Positions 47,115-58,626 of a stretch of DNA of 64,000 bases are shown here, one piece after another. Within the stretch, counting starts at the first letter, position 1; each line of letters begins with the position of its first letter. The position numbers and the translations under genes are program-made. Under the pieces are notes generated by a model, which worked only from the letters and a program-made list of their open reading frames with translations, was not told where the DNA came from and ran no database searches. The DNA is from Knoxdaviesia capensis (lineage: Eukaryota > Ascomycota > Sordariomycetes > Microascales > Gondwanamycetaceae). The stretch spans positions 1,479,755 through 1,543,754 of the forward strand of contig LNGK01000003.1 of the NCBI GenBank assembly GCA_001510575.1. The letters are read 5' to 3'.

Positions 47115-49211
47115 GTCTGTGGCCGTGCTACGTCCTCTGCCGAGGCGCCAAAACAACAGTCCAAGACGTCTCCGAGGTAGTCAAAGCCCGAGAAGGAGGA
47201 GGTTTAACGCCGACAAGTGTTTGGAGTAGCACCTGAGTAGTCTCCCGCGGAGACCCGTCCTACCAGCGACCTCGTACGCGGCTAGTACCACCGCAAAGAT
47301 CCTTGATTTTCCTTTTTCGACTTCCTTGCCGGGCACCCATCCCATGTTTAACGGGAAGTGAGAGAAGGGGACGGTTACAACTTACGGTTACACTGGCCCA
47401 GCATGGCCAGACCGTCAAAAGTTGCAGGGCCGGACTGGTGTATATAGCAATGTCAGACGCCCACGCTCTCTCTCACTTACACAATTACTGTGCTTCACGA
47501 TAGTTGCTGTCTGCCCACACGAGGGCTCGACTATTCGCCCACACACAAAGGATTTGGCGGGTGGAAATACATCAATCCTGCCGTTAGCAGACAATGGAAC
47601 ACACGTCCGTGTGTAATGCAGGTCTTATCCGGCGATTTTCGCCAGAAGAATGGACGAAGGGGGAAGAGGGACCTTTCGTCGGCCTTGTTTCACATACCGG
47701 GTCCAAGTGTGCGCGCAACGACGACGACGACGACTATCGTGAGAAAAAACGAAGAACAAACGACCAACAGAAACAAGGGAGGGAAACACAGTCACACGAT
47801 GTTCGTTGGGCCGGATACGGAATACTAGCAAGAATCATCAGATACCTCCAAACCCGGGCGCGAGCCGGAAAGGGGGGAAGAGGGGGGGGTCCCTGCACAC
47901 CCTCCCCCTTACCAAACGGTGTCATCTTCTTCCTGTTGGTCCTTGTCGTTCCCTCTTCAATCTCATTTTGAAGGGGTTTGCATCGTGAGCTTCTTGTTCA
48001 GTCCCGTGGGTCTGTAAGATTAGGGTTGATTCATGCCGCGAAGGCCCAATCTCTCTCCAATTACCGTGGAAAAGGGGGCGACGGGGGGGGATATTCTCGT
48101 CTTCCGCGTTCCTGCGAGTCTGTTCACGATGCGAAGCGGGATCCGAGAACAAGAAAAACACAATCACAGCAATAGATGACTGAACATGGGGCCAGGTGTA
48201 ATCAATCCCCGGGCTCTTTTTTTCTTCTCATCTCATCTCATCATCAACCTGCTTGGGTGTAGTAGTGCGTTTATCGGAGAGACTAAGATTAGAGCCGTCT
48301 TTTTTTTCTCTTTGCTTTTTAGTTTTTTTTTAGTTTTTTTAGTTTTTTCTTTTTTTTTTTTTGCTTGTTGAACATTTGAATCAAGATTACAACCCGGTTT
48401 GACGCCACCGGCCATAGCAACATCGCCCGTACTTGGCAAGCTGGTCTTTTGTACCCGGAACTAACCCTCAGGTCGTAGTCGTAGGTAGTCGTTCATCTTC
48501 ACATGCTCTGCCCTGCATTCTCCCATCAGCAGAAGTCAACCGAAACCCTCGACACAACAGCAAAAAAAGAAGAAAAAAAGAAAAAAAAAAAGGAAAAAAA
48601 AAAAAGAATGCGCACGTCCTGCAAGGTTTCCCCATCGACATGAAACTGCGTGGTTCCCAGCCGCGGAATCGGCCCAGACAAAAAACATCCAGCAGAGACG
48701 ACACGCGGTTCTAGAACTCCACGCGGGCGACCCCCGGTTCTTCCCGCCGACAAAGTCACCCTGGCTGGCCCAGCTGCACCTCTCACTCGCTCAACCCCTC
48801 GCTGTAGGGATCCAAGCAACTCGCCGCTTCGACAGGGTCGACACCCTGCCAGTGCTCGGCTGCCGATCCGTTGGCGTGTGAGGGGTGTCTCTGGAGTCCG
48901 TCCGCGCTGGCTGGCTGGACGAACGAAACTGCAGACCAAAGAAGAAAAAAGGAAGGGAAAAAAAGGAAAAAAAAGAAGAGGAACTTAGACTTCACAGCTA
49001 AGCTTTGCTTCCCTGTGTCTTGGTTGTTTTCTTAAAGCGTGGGTTGTGTGTGGTGTCTGACCTGCCCGGACTTTGCCCATCGCCCTTCGCCGTCCCATCT
49101 AGTCAGTCAAGTCTCTTCCCGCCCTCGGAATCTCCCTTTGAGAACGGGGATGGCGATGCACTTGCTTTGTCTCTGGCTTGCATGGCTAGCGAGACGGCAC
49201 ACTTCACCCAA

Positions 49212-49212
<1 letters not shown>

Positions 49213-49255
<43 letters not shown>
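49213..49255 (+). repeat. CA microsatellite
   Basis: About 21 uninterrupted CA dinucleotides, the longest dinucleotide array in the window, in non-coding sequence. Confidence 0.95.
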
Positions 49256-49257
<2 letters not shown>

Positions 49258-50306
49258 CCATCCAAGCACATGAACGTACAAACATTCACCCGCCGTAGAC
49301 CTGCACTTCCCCCTTCGGCGTGGCGCTGCTGTTGCGGGTATATGCTGCTTTGTCTGGACTGACGAATCTGCCGTAGTGTCGGATCTAACACCGTCCATCG
49401 CTGCGCCGCCGAACGCCATTCGCCATGTTGGCTGTCTCTCTCAGCTGTGTTAGTCCGGCCCATGGCAACAAATCCACGAGGAACCGCCGAGAGAGAGAGA
49501 GAGAAAGAGAATAAGGTATCTCCGGAACAAGCTGGCGCCGGCCGAAGCCAACTGGTCGAATTTTCATGCTCTCTTTCTGTCTCCTCTGCTCTGATCTGAT
49601 GCTCGGACAGGAACCTCTCGTGGTTCTTCAACCCTGATACCAAAACGTCCAACGAGAACACCTCGGATCTAATGGCCGGTGTAGTGTCGTTCCTTAGTCC
49701 CTCTCCCCACCCCGTTTCGCCTTCTCTTATTTCAGCTGTCCACCAAAGCCCGATCGGCACCCATTCCCGTGGTCTGGGTCCCGATAGCGAGGATCATCCC
49801 GTCCGCTTCTGGCCACAGCCAGCAAGCAGCACAGCACAAGCTCCACCACCCGGATCCATCTCCACCGGGACCACTACCACAGACTTCTTAGCAAAGGGGA
49901 AAAGAAAACCACTCACAGTCCCCCGAGGCTACCGTTAGTCCTCTGGGGCCCTGCTAGGGGGACCACTCCCACCTCCCCCTCTATCACCGACGAGGGAGAC
50001 GGCTTTTCCGCTGCCTGCTGACTGGCTGGCCGTTGGGAATACGAGACGACTAAAAACCTCGGACACTGGTGCGTAAACACACACGCCTATGTAATGCTCC
50101 CTTCGTCTTGTTCAGCTGGCCTGGGATGGCCGCCGTCCATTAGGGGACCCCTTCTCGTCCCGCCCGGATGGTGCGGATGGTGGGTGCGTTGCTGGTTCCG
50201 TCGTCTGCAGTGGCGTTGGCTGGAGTTGCTGCTCTCGTGAGGACGTCAACAGCGTCCCACTCGTACTTGACATCATCACCCATCCAGACCGAAAACAGCC
50301 AGATCG

Positions 50307-50318
50307 AACCCTAACCCT
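50307..50318 (+). repeat. Interstitial telomere-like double motif
   Basis: AACCCTAACCCT, two telomere-type units in non-coding sequence 1 kb beyond the 3' end of the Zn2Cys6 gene. Confidence 0.6.
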
Positions 50319-51374
50319 GATCCGAGCTCTAGACCTCGGGAGACTCTGGACCAGTGGCATTCCAAGGTGAAAAAAAAAAATTAATCAAACTAAAATCCCG
50401 CGGTACTAGACGAGACGGGCCTTTGTCTCGCCTGTTGTGAGATATGTCTCGCGGAGGAATGTCCGGGATTGTTTACGTCCGCAGAGAGTAGTAGCGTGAG
50501 CATATAACTCGTTGGGCTGTGAGAAGCGGGCGGATCCCTTACGGTGCGAGGGGGTGATCAAGTCTTTTATGTGCTGTGCAATATCATCGGAAGAGAATTA
50601 GCTGAATATTAGGCTAAGGGCGCCAGAGGGAGCTACAGCGAGAAACAGAGAGTAAGTTGAAACCCTGGGAATCTGGATGTTGGGAGCTCCCTCATTCCAC
50701 GCTTGAGTCCCGCAGCCGGCGACGGATCACGAAACGTAATAAGAGCGGCTTTCCGGAATGCCGTGTATGTACAGGCACAGAGGGGGACACAGGAAAAAAA
50801 AAAAGGGGAAAAAAGAGCAAAAGAAAAAGAGGAAAATAAAAAAAGAAAAACACAACCAGAGAGAGGAAGCAGACGGTCTAGACTCTGCCACTGCAGCAAA
50901 CAGCGCCAGGGAGAACAACACGCACAGAGGGCAGCTGAACTACGGGGATCCCGTATATGAGAGTTCGACGGAGTAAAACAGACAGAGACACATTTCTGTA
51001 TACCGGCTAGGGCGACTTAGCAGTGTGTGCCGTGTGTAAGTCCAGCTGGACGCTGCACCACGGCACACACACATACACACACCAATGGACCACCAAGGGA
51101 TCACTTGCAAATAGACCGCCAGCTCCATACATCTGAAAAGCATCAAATCTCTGGTGTTGGTACACTGACGCCCGGCCGGGCATGTCATATCGTCCGTATA
51201 AGCATACCACCTCATCAAAAACAAGAACACCCCATCAGGGAACGAATCCAAGAACACCATTACATATAACCAAGCGGAACACATCCACTTGTACATCGCA
51301 GTATACAATACACCGGACGTCACCCCTCCCATCAGCACCCAAAGAACAAGAGGAACAACCAACACCACGCTCTC

Positions 51375-54300
51375 TTAGACTCCCCCCGTCTTCATCCCCC
51401 CCATAAACACATACGGCGACGACCCCGGCCCAACCCCCTGGTACCCGCGCACCGCCGAGTCCCAGTCGCCCCAGTCAAAGTTCTCCTCCATGTCCATGTT
51501 GACGTCGACGTCCGCATCCAGAATGCCCCCGCCGTCAATCTGCCCCGCCGCCTCGTAGAAGCCCAGCATCGCGTTCAGGTCCGTCGGCATCATGCCGCCG
51601 GGGATTATATCGTCCCGAGACTCTGCTGCTGCTGCTGCTGCTGCTGCGGTGGTAGCTGAGCCGGTGGGTGCTCCTGCGGCGGCGACACCTTCCAGATTGG
51701 ATGTCCCGCCAGACGTGGGTGCCAGACCGCGGCGTTGGCCGCCGGCGCCAGAGCGGAACTTGATGGGCTCGGACGCGCCGAACGGGTGCGACCACAGCCA
51801 CGGCGACAGGTCGTCCGACTTTGGAAACGGCGCGCCGCCGGGCGTGGCCACCGACGGCGAGTCGGACGGCGACGGCTGCTGGAACACAGTGGTGGACCGA
51901 CTGAGCACATTAGCCGACGCAGAGCCAGGGCCGGATCCACTGGCTGCCGCAGCAGCTGCGGCAGACATCGTAGTGGTGGGCGACGCCGTCAGCGACGACG
52001 ACCCCGAGGCCGGTCTGTCACCGGCGCTGCCCTGCCCACCACCGGCCGCGGGCCCAAGAATGTTCTGCGTCGGGTCGAATGAGTCGATGATTGGCCACAC
52101 ATCGCTCTGGTGGAATGCGCCGCCGTGGAGCACGCTGTCCATCAGCGCCATCTGCGCTGACGACAGCCGGAAGTCTGGCATGTAGTAGCTTGCCGAAGTT
52201 TCCGAAGAAGTCCCGGCCCCTGGAATGGCGCCAGATTGCTGCGGGCCGTCTCCGTCCTGGACGGGGAGCTGCGGCTGCTGAGCCTGGAGCATGGACGGCT
52301 GCTGCCGTTGCTGTTGTTGCAGAAGGGGCAAAAACTGCTGAGGAGCACCTCGCGGGAGTTCTGGTAGCTGCTGCTGCGGCTGCGGGAACCTGGCCTTCGC
52401 GGCCGACGCCCCCATGGATTCGTCTGGCGGCAACGGCTTGTGCGGCTTCACGAGCTCCAACCACCGCTCGCGCGCAGCCGCCTGCGAGTTCTGTGTGCCG
52501 GGCGGCGGCGCAAAGCGCCGCGACAGACTCAGCCGGTCCTCCAGATCCAGCTGCATCGCCGAGTGCGGGTCTGCCCGCAGCCGCTCAATTTCCACAGCGC
52601 GGTGCCGGCGCGCCTTGACAATCAGCTTCTTGAGCCGCATCCACAGCGCCATGTGGTCGCGCGAGCTGGCACTGTGCGACGAGTGCCGGTTGTGCAGCGT
52701 CAGGCTGACGTGCACCCAGGCGCGCTCCATCGTGGCCGACCACGGCCGGTTGCCCAGCTCCAGCAGCAGAAAGGCAATGGCGTGCCACTGCGTGTAGGTC
52801 TGGAATAGCCACCGCCACTTCCGGAACCGGGGGTCGACGTGCAGGTAGTAGTTGTATTCGATAATCTCTGTGCCCGCCACCAGCAGCCGGTCGCGCACCT
52901 CGTCCGTGAGCTCGGGCGCGTGGCCTGAGAACAGCAGCGGCTGGTACAACAACAGGGCCATCTTGGCAAGCACCACGCTGGCAATCATCGCCGCCATGTG
53001 CAGCTTGGGGTTTGCGCCCAACGCGGCAGCTCCAACCGTGTATCGTGACTCGAGGCGCGAGGAGAGCTCCAGTAACACCCTTTCCTTTTCGGCAATGGTG
53101 ACACCAATGTCCAGTGCTGCATTCGGGTCCTCAGGCTCGGCTGCTTGGGTCTGCACGAGTGTTACAATGCGTCGGCTTTGCCGTGTCACTTCGAAACGCG
53201 TCAGCACCACCGACATGTCAGTGGGGCCATCGGCATCAACCGGAAACTCGACCATGTCGGGGTACAGGTCTTCGTCGTTCAGACTGGTGGGCATTTGCGT
53301 GTCGAAGCGGTCGTCAATTCCCAGAGCGGTTCCCATTTCCTCCGAGCACCGCAGATCGACCAGAAGAATCGACCACCACAGCCGCCGACGCACTTCGGTT
53401 TCGTACGGAGACAGCCCCAGGTGAGTTCCGTCACGCTGCAATCCCATGCCATGGGCCACACGAGTGGCGAGGCCGCTGAGAGTCCAGCAGTAGCTGGAAT
53501 CGTCGTGGCGCCGGACAACAATCAGGAAGATGACCAGCGCGGAGAGAACGGTGATGTCGAATTTGGTTAGAAGTCCAGTCTTCGCTAATGACTCCTCCAA
53601 GGCCGAGCGGTATCTTCGCAGCAGACGCGGTTTTTCAACCTTGAAGTTTTCCAGGACATCGTCTTCATCCATCGATGTGAGCGCGGCGTAGTACAGAGAG
53701 AACATCATGGTTTCGTTGGCGGGACTCAACTTGTCCAGGCCTCGTTTCACGACATCGTCAATAACGGCCTGGAACGACCGAGTGTGCATGGCCTTGATAA
53801 CGGGATCGACGTTCTCGCAGTACAGTTTCCAGAGCTTGAGGATGTGGTCTTGCGGAGGATGAAACTGCAGCAGGTCGGATTGTGACGGCATGCTGGCAAA
53901 GGCATACCGCTCGTTTGTAACATATTCGTCGTTGGGCGAGCCGTACTGCGAGTTACCGTCGTCGGAGTAGTCGGTGTCGGAAGAGGACTCGACTTCCTCG
54001 CGCAACTGGGCAATCTATAGAGGCAAAAAGGATAACGGTTAGTTTAAATATTCGGGTGGCTGATTGCATTGACGGTGGGTTGCGGTACCTCATCACTAAG
54101 GCGGGACAAAAAGGGACTGTTGATGTAGCGATTGACCTGGCCCCGGTTTCCAACCACCAGCCGGCCGATCTTCTGCGTCAACATGCGCTCGCTCTCGTCA
54201 ACCATGGCGGCGTTAGGGTTGGAATATGTCTCGGATGGCCCAGCGCTGGGCCGACCTCCAGGGCCGGTGGAGGCCGGAGATCCGTGGCTCTGGCTGCGAG

Positions 54301-54901
54301 CGCTGGTGCTGCTAATACTGGTTGACCGCCCGGGGGGATTTCCCGAAATCGCAAAGGCTGAAGGACCGATGGTTTGCGACTGCGACATGAGCGCGTCCGG
54401 AGATCCGGCGGCACTGCCAGAGCCGGCCGCGCTGGCGGTACTCGCCGCAACCCCGGACACCGACGGCTGGGCGGGGCCGTCCATATGACCGCTCAGCTCC
54501 TCGACGATCCCCTCGAGTTTGCGCAGGCGCTTCAGCAGCTCGGCCTCCCGCTCGCTGGAGCTCTTGGGGAGGGCGTTGGGGTCTTTCGGACGTGGCCGAC
54601 GGGGGGCGCGGCCGGGGGCGGGGAAGATGCACTGGATGTGGTTGCGGCGGCAGTTGGAGCACGGCATGCGCTTGTCGCAGCGGACCTTGCGGCGGCGGCA
54701 GGTGACGCAGCTACGGGGGTTCAGGTCGGCGCTGGAGCCGAAACCCATCGACGACGACATATCGGGGGTCGCCGCGCCGACGACGGCGGTCGAAGGAATC
54801 TCGTCGGGCGGCCGCTCGCCAACGGCCAAGACGGCCACGGCGGGAACATATCCGGACATGTTTTCGGACATGAGTCCCCGGTCGAGGCTCATAACATACA
54901 C
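51375..54901 (-). CDS. Zn2Cys6 transcription factor with fungal regulatory domain
   Basis: Two exons on the minus strand, 54901-54089 and 54014-51375, with a 74-bp intron in phase 0 give 1,150 residues. The binuclear zinc cluster has the exact spacing CX2CX6CX5CX2CX6C at C65, C68, C75, C81, C84 and C91. A basic linker follows (RAPRRPRPK), then a dimerisation coiled coil (about 113-142, EAELLKRLRKLEGIVEEL). The middle part is a fungal_trans domain (exon 2; LSGLATRVAHGMGLQRDG.., YETEVRRRLWWSILLVD). The C-terminal third is Gln-, Ser- and Ala-rich with a poly-Ala run (coded near 51621-51647) and an acidic end, likely an activation region. Other ATGs at codons 4, 11, 15, 48 and 52 are possible starts. 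It is nuclear; the target pathway is not evident, since no biosynthetic cluster adjoins it. Confidence 0.93.
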
Positions 54902-56970
54902 GGGAGTGCGACTGTATTACCGGCAAATGGAAGCGATGACGCGGCGTATACCGATGAATAAGCGACACAGAGAAACCACGGGGCGTGTGAATTGATAAGG
55001 CGAAGTTGCCGCAGGACAAGCACGGAGTTAAAGAAATGGAGGACGACACAGACTGGAATTAACAGGAGAGCCACACGGAAATAGAATAATACAGAGGGAA
55101 TGAAATATGTAAGATAGAAGAGAAGAAAAGGAGTGAAAAAGAAGAGAAGAAAAATGAAGCAGTGATGATTCAATGAGACTGAGAGGCTTTTCTTTGTGTT
55201 TGCTGGATGACTGACTATTGGAGGAGGGGAAAATCTGCGTGGGATGGGGAGGGAGGGAAGGAGCGATCGGCCAGTCAAAGATTGGCAAGAGCTGAAAAAC
55301 AAGACCAGGACAAAAAAATTAAATTCAAACAGCTGGCATCAAATGGTAAATCCGCACTGGAGTGGAGATAAGATAAGGCGCATGCTATATACCACATACC
55401 ACATATAGAAAGGCCAGCCAAGTGTTGTTCATACACGATAACCCGACTGTTTGAAGGGTTCAATGGGGTTATTGGGTTATTGCGGCGTGGACGACAGGAT
55501 GAAGTACTCAAGTGACGTTGGGAAGGATTCGCGGGTCAGAAATAGGGCTATGTGTAACTGCGATGATGCATGACAGACTGAGATCTGATCAGGAACAAAA
55601 GCGCAGGGGACAAGAGAGCACCAAAGGAGAGACAATCCAGAGAGCAGAACTTGGAGTCCAGGCGGATTCCGCCGGGCAGCGGACCTGGTAAGATTGCATG
55701 CCAGAGATTATGCATGGCCTAGGACTTATGGGCGATGCTAGCCCTATAACGTGTGCTGAGTTCTAGCAGCCGGGACTACCTAATCTTAGGGCTGGAAGCT
55801 TGGCTGGTGACCGATAGTGGCGGAAATTGGGTGAGCGGCAACCTGAGATAGGAAGTACTTCCGCTGTAAGCCGTGGCCCTTTGGGTAGGATTTGTCCCTC
55901 TTAGCAGGGCTCACTTGAAGCCTTGACGAGAGTCCACAGTAGCACATGACCCTCCCAGTAGGCGTCCACAGACCTAATATTGCCTGTCGCAGTGGACGCG
56001 CGCCTAGATCACCGCCGGAGGGAACCAGAAGGGCCGTGATGCCGCTGTGATGCCCCCGTAGACAGACTTCGGTCAGACAGGCAGATATCGCCACGGGCAA
56101 GATGGCCAGTGTTCCTCGAGTCACGGACGGGGTTTTCGATACGAATTAATACTCCGTCGACACGCCCGAACTGTCTGATTCAGCCAGCCCGGTCCCTGGT
56201 CTCCTGTGTGTTTGTGTTCTGTTGTGAAGAGCTGTGACAGTGAGACTTTGCCGTGACGTCATTTGCGAACGGGAATCCTGGGTTATGTCAATGTACTAGT
56301 GGCCTTCCTAACCCTAAGCTGCTGTGCGATATAATGGTCTCGCTCTTCCCTTTTCGCCCCATTCGAGTAACCATCCGTCATCATCACTTTCATCGTGACT
56401 GCATTTGTATCCTCAATCACGATGCCTCTATAAACTTCCCCTCCTCTCCTCTTTGTTGGTCTATGGGATCTAGATTTCGTGTAGATCAACGCCTCATGAC
56501 GTGCCGTTTAGGTGTGCATATAAGGTTTATGATTTGATTTTGTATTAGCACGCGGCGGTGCATCCGACATCGCCACCAACAACTTCAAGTACTCCATTCC
56601 AACACACGAGATCCCCATCAAGAGTCTAGAAGCCGGCTGTTGCATGTTCTGCTGCGATACTCAGAAACGGGAATCAGAGGCCGACCATCGGAGCGGGAAG
56701 CCAGACAAAGGAATGTGTGTTCATCAATCATATCAACTCTGCGAAATTCTATGTCTAGATCCCTCGCCGCTGTGTTCGGCGTTTGCCACTCTAACATGCG
56801 AGCTCTTGATATCCCGAATCCTCCAACGCCGGTATTCCGACTCGCCGCACTAAACGAAAAGACGACAGGAACAGGAAACAAGCAAGCAACCGAGAAACCA
56901 ACTAAAAACTGGGTATATCGAGGTCTACGACATTGAGATACCTCAAGCAACAAACGAGACATGCATTTCC
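54902..56970. other. Promoter/leader of the Zn2Cys6 gene and 3' region of the PAN-like gene
   Basis: Minus-strand sequence from 54902 to about 55300 is C/T-rich and fits a leader of the regulator gene. It includes minus-strand ATGs upstream of the chosen start, so upstream ORFs may exist. AACCCTAA occurs at 56310-56317. No gene seen in the remainder. Confidence 0.5.
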
Positions 56971-58626
56971 TCACGACACCTTCGGATACCGTGCATCGTT
57001 CCCGACAAACGACCCGTCCGGATTCACCAACACCGCCGTCTCCATGCGCTCATCGAAGCTCGCCTCGCCGGTCATCTCGAACTTCATCCAGCAGTACGCC
57101 AGGTCCTGGCCCTGCGGCACGCCAAACACCCACGTGACCAGCAGACACCGGCCCTGCGACGACTGCGGGAAGCGGTACAGCAGGTCGCACAGCGCGATGC
57201 AGTCGCTCATGTGCGCGATCGGCATGCGCGCGAGGTCGCTCGACAGGTACGCGCGCCCGCACTCTTTGCGGAACATTAGCGGCGAGCCGGGCACCTGGTA
57301 CAGCGTGTTATTGGCCTGGGGGCACTCGCTAAGGGTTTGGCCGAGCACGGTTGGTACGGCGAACGTGTTGGGTACTGGTAGCGAGGCGTTGAGTGTGCTT
57401 GGGGGCGGTGTGAATGTGGGTTTGGGGGCCGGACTGGTGGGAGTCCAAAGGTTAGTACGGTATAAGTCAAGAACACACGGAATCTCCCGTAACCCGAGTA
57501 TCGTATCACGACGCAAGACTTACGAATCGCCGCCCTGTCTTGCCGTCACGGCAAAGGCAACCGCTGCCGCCAAGGCCCCCAGGATCGCCACCAAGATCAC
57601 CACAATTACGATAAACGTGGGTTTCCGGATCCCCAAGATGCGTTTGCCTCCCGCTGTCCCATCGACCGGCGCCGGCTTCTTCTCCTCCAACGACGTGGTC
57701 GACCCGAGCCCCGTGTGCATCCGCAGCCCACTGCCCTGCCGCACGGAGTGGGACGCGGTACGTTCCGGTGCAAAGTGATACGGCACGGGATTCTCTCCCG
57801 CTTCGGGGGCTGTTGACATGTACTGTTGTTGCTGTTGCCACCGCGCGGCGGGTGACATTATCGCCACATTCTCCGCGTCGGAGCCGTTCACGGGCTCCAG
57901 CCCGTACGACTCGAGGAGCGTCTCGCGGCGGGGCTCGCGGACCGGCGTCTGCGGGGCCGGGACTCGAGGTCGACCACCGGTAGCAGATGCAAAGTTCGCC
58001 GATGTGTAGGCCGCGTTATAGGCAGCGCTATAGCGTGCTTCGTCGGCCCTGTCGAACACGGGAGCCGTGCCGACCGAATCGCTGCGTTGGCGGCTGTAGT
58101 CATCCGGCGCGTACAGCAGCGGCAGGGAAGACTTCTTGGGGCTCTGGGGAGATAACGCCACGGCAACCGGCGGGAACATCAGCTCCTGGGGGATTGACCG
58201 CCGGGGTGCAGCAGCGGCGCTGAAGCCAGCCGAAGCCGGGAACGCCTCTATCAACGGTGACTGGGGGGATACCGTGGTGCCGTTCGCGGTCATAGCAGGT
58301 GGGAACGCGGATGCATGTGAGGAAGCAGGAGAATCGCCAAAGCCGGTGGACTGGCGGCGCGGCGGGGCTGGCCGTTGCTGCTGCCGGTGTAGCTGTGGAG
58401 GCGACGGTGTTTGCGACGGTGGTGTGGGTGCCTGCGGGTCTACGAGGGTGATGGGCGTGAGACGGCGGACCTTGGGCGATACCGATATCGACGATATCGA
58501 GGAGATTGATTTGGTGAGTACTCTGCGGGGGGGTTTCTTGAATGTTGGACTGAAGGGGGGCTCTTCGTCCCGCGGCCGCGGAGGGCTTGGGAAGGCGGGA
58601 ATATCCATGATGGCGGATACGGCCAC
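56971..58626 (-). CDS. Type II membrane protein with Cys-rich PAN/apple-like ectodomain
   Basis: Two exons on the minus strand, 58626-57524 and 57433-56971 (intron 90 bp, TC|T codon), give 521 residues. The start MAVSAIMDIP could instead be the Met at residue 7. Residues 1-330 are Pro/Ser/Ala-rich and probably disordered, with basic patches (KKPPRR, KVRRL). A single span at about 338-361 (IVIVVILVAILGALAAAVAFAV) follows GKRILGIRK, so the N-terminus should be cytosolic and the C-terminal 160 residues outside. The outer part has a Pro/Thr-rich stalk, N-glycosylation sites (NAS, NNT) and six cysteines in the order EC..KECG..DC..LC..RC..YC, with the FRxECGxxY..SL..DC..xC layout of fungal PAN/apple-like domains. 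A cell-surface sensor or adhesion role is inference; the ligand is unknown. Confidence 0.82.

Larger units (their letters stand above)
45713..51374. other. 5.7-kb non-genic stretch
   Basis: The first 300-400 bases are the leader/promoter of the aquaporin (minus strand). Beyond that I see no gene. The rest is low-complexity: T-rich 46160-46232, GT at 47096-47114, T-rich 48300-48362, A-rich 48560-48606, CA at 49213-49255. TTAGGGTT lies at 48020-48027 and AACCCTAACCCT at 50307-50318. Open frames here are overlapping and compositional. Confidence 0.5.

Noticed and set aside
51592..52185. 197-codon + strand frame in the Zn2Cys6 gene
   Set aside because: Antisense to the Gln/Ala/Ser-rich C-terminal part of the regulator; no independent support.
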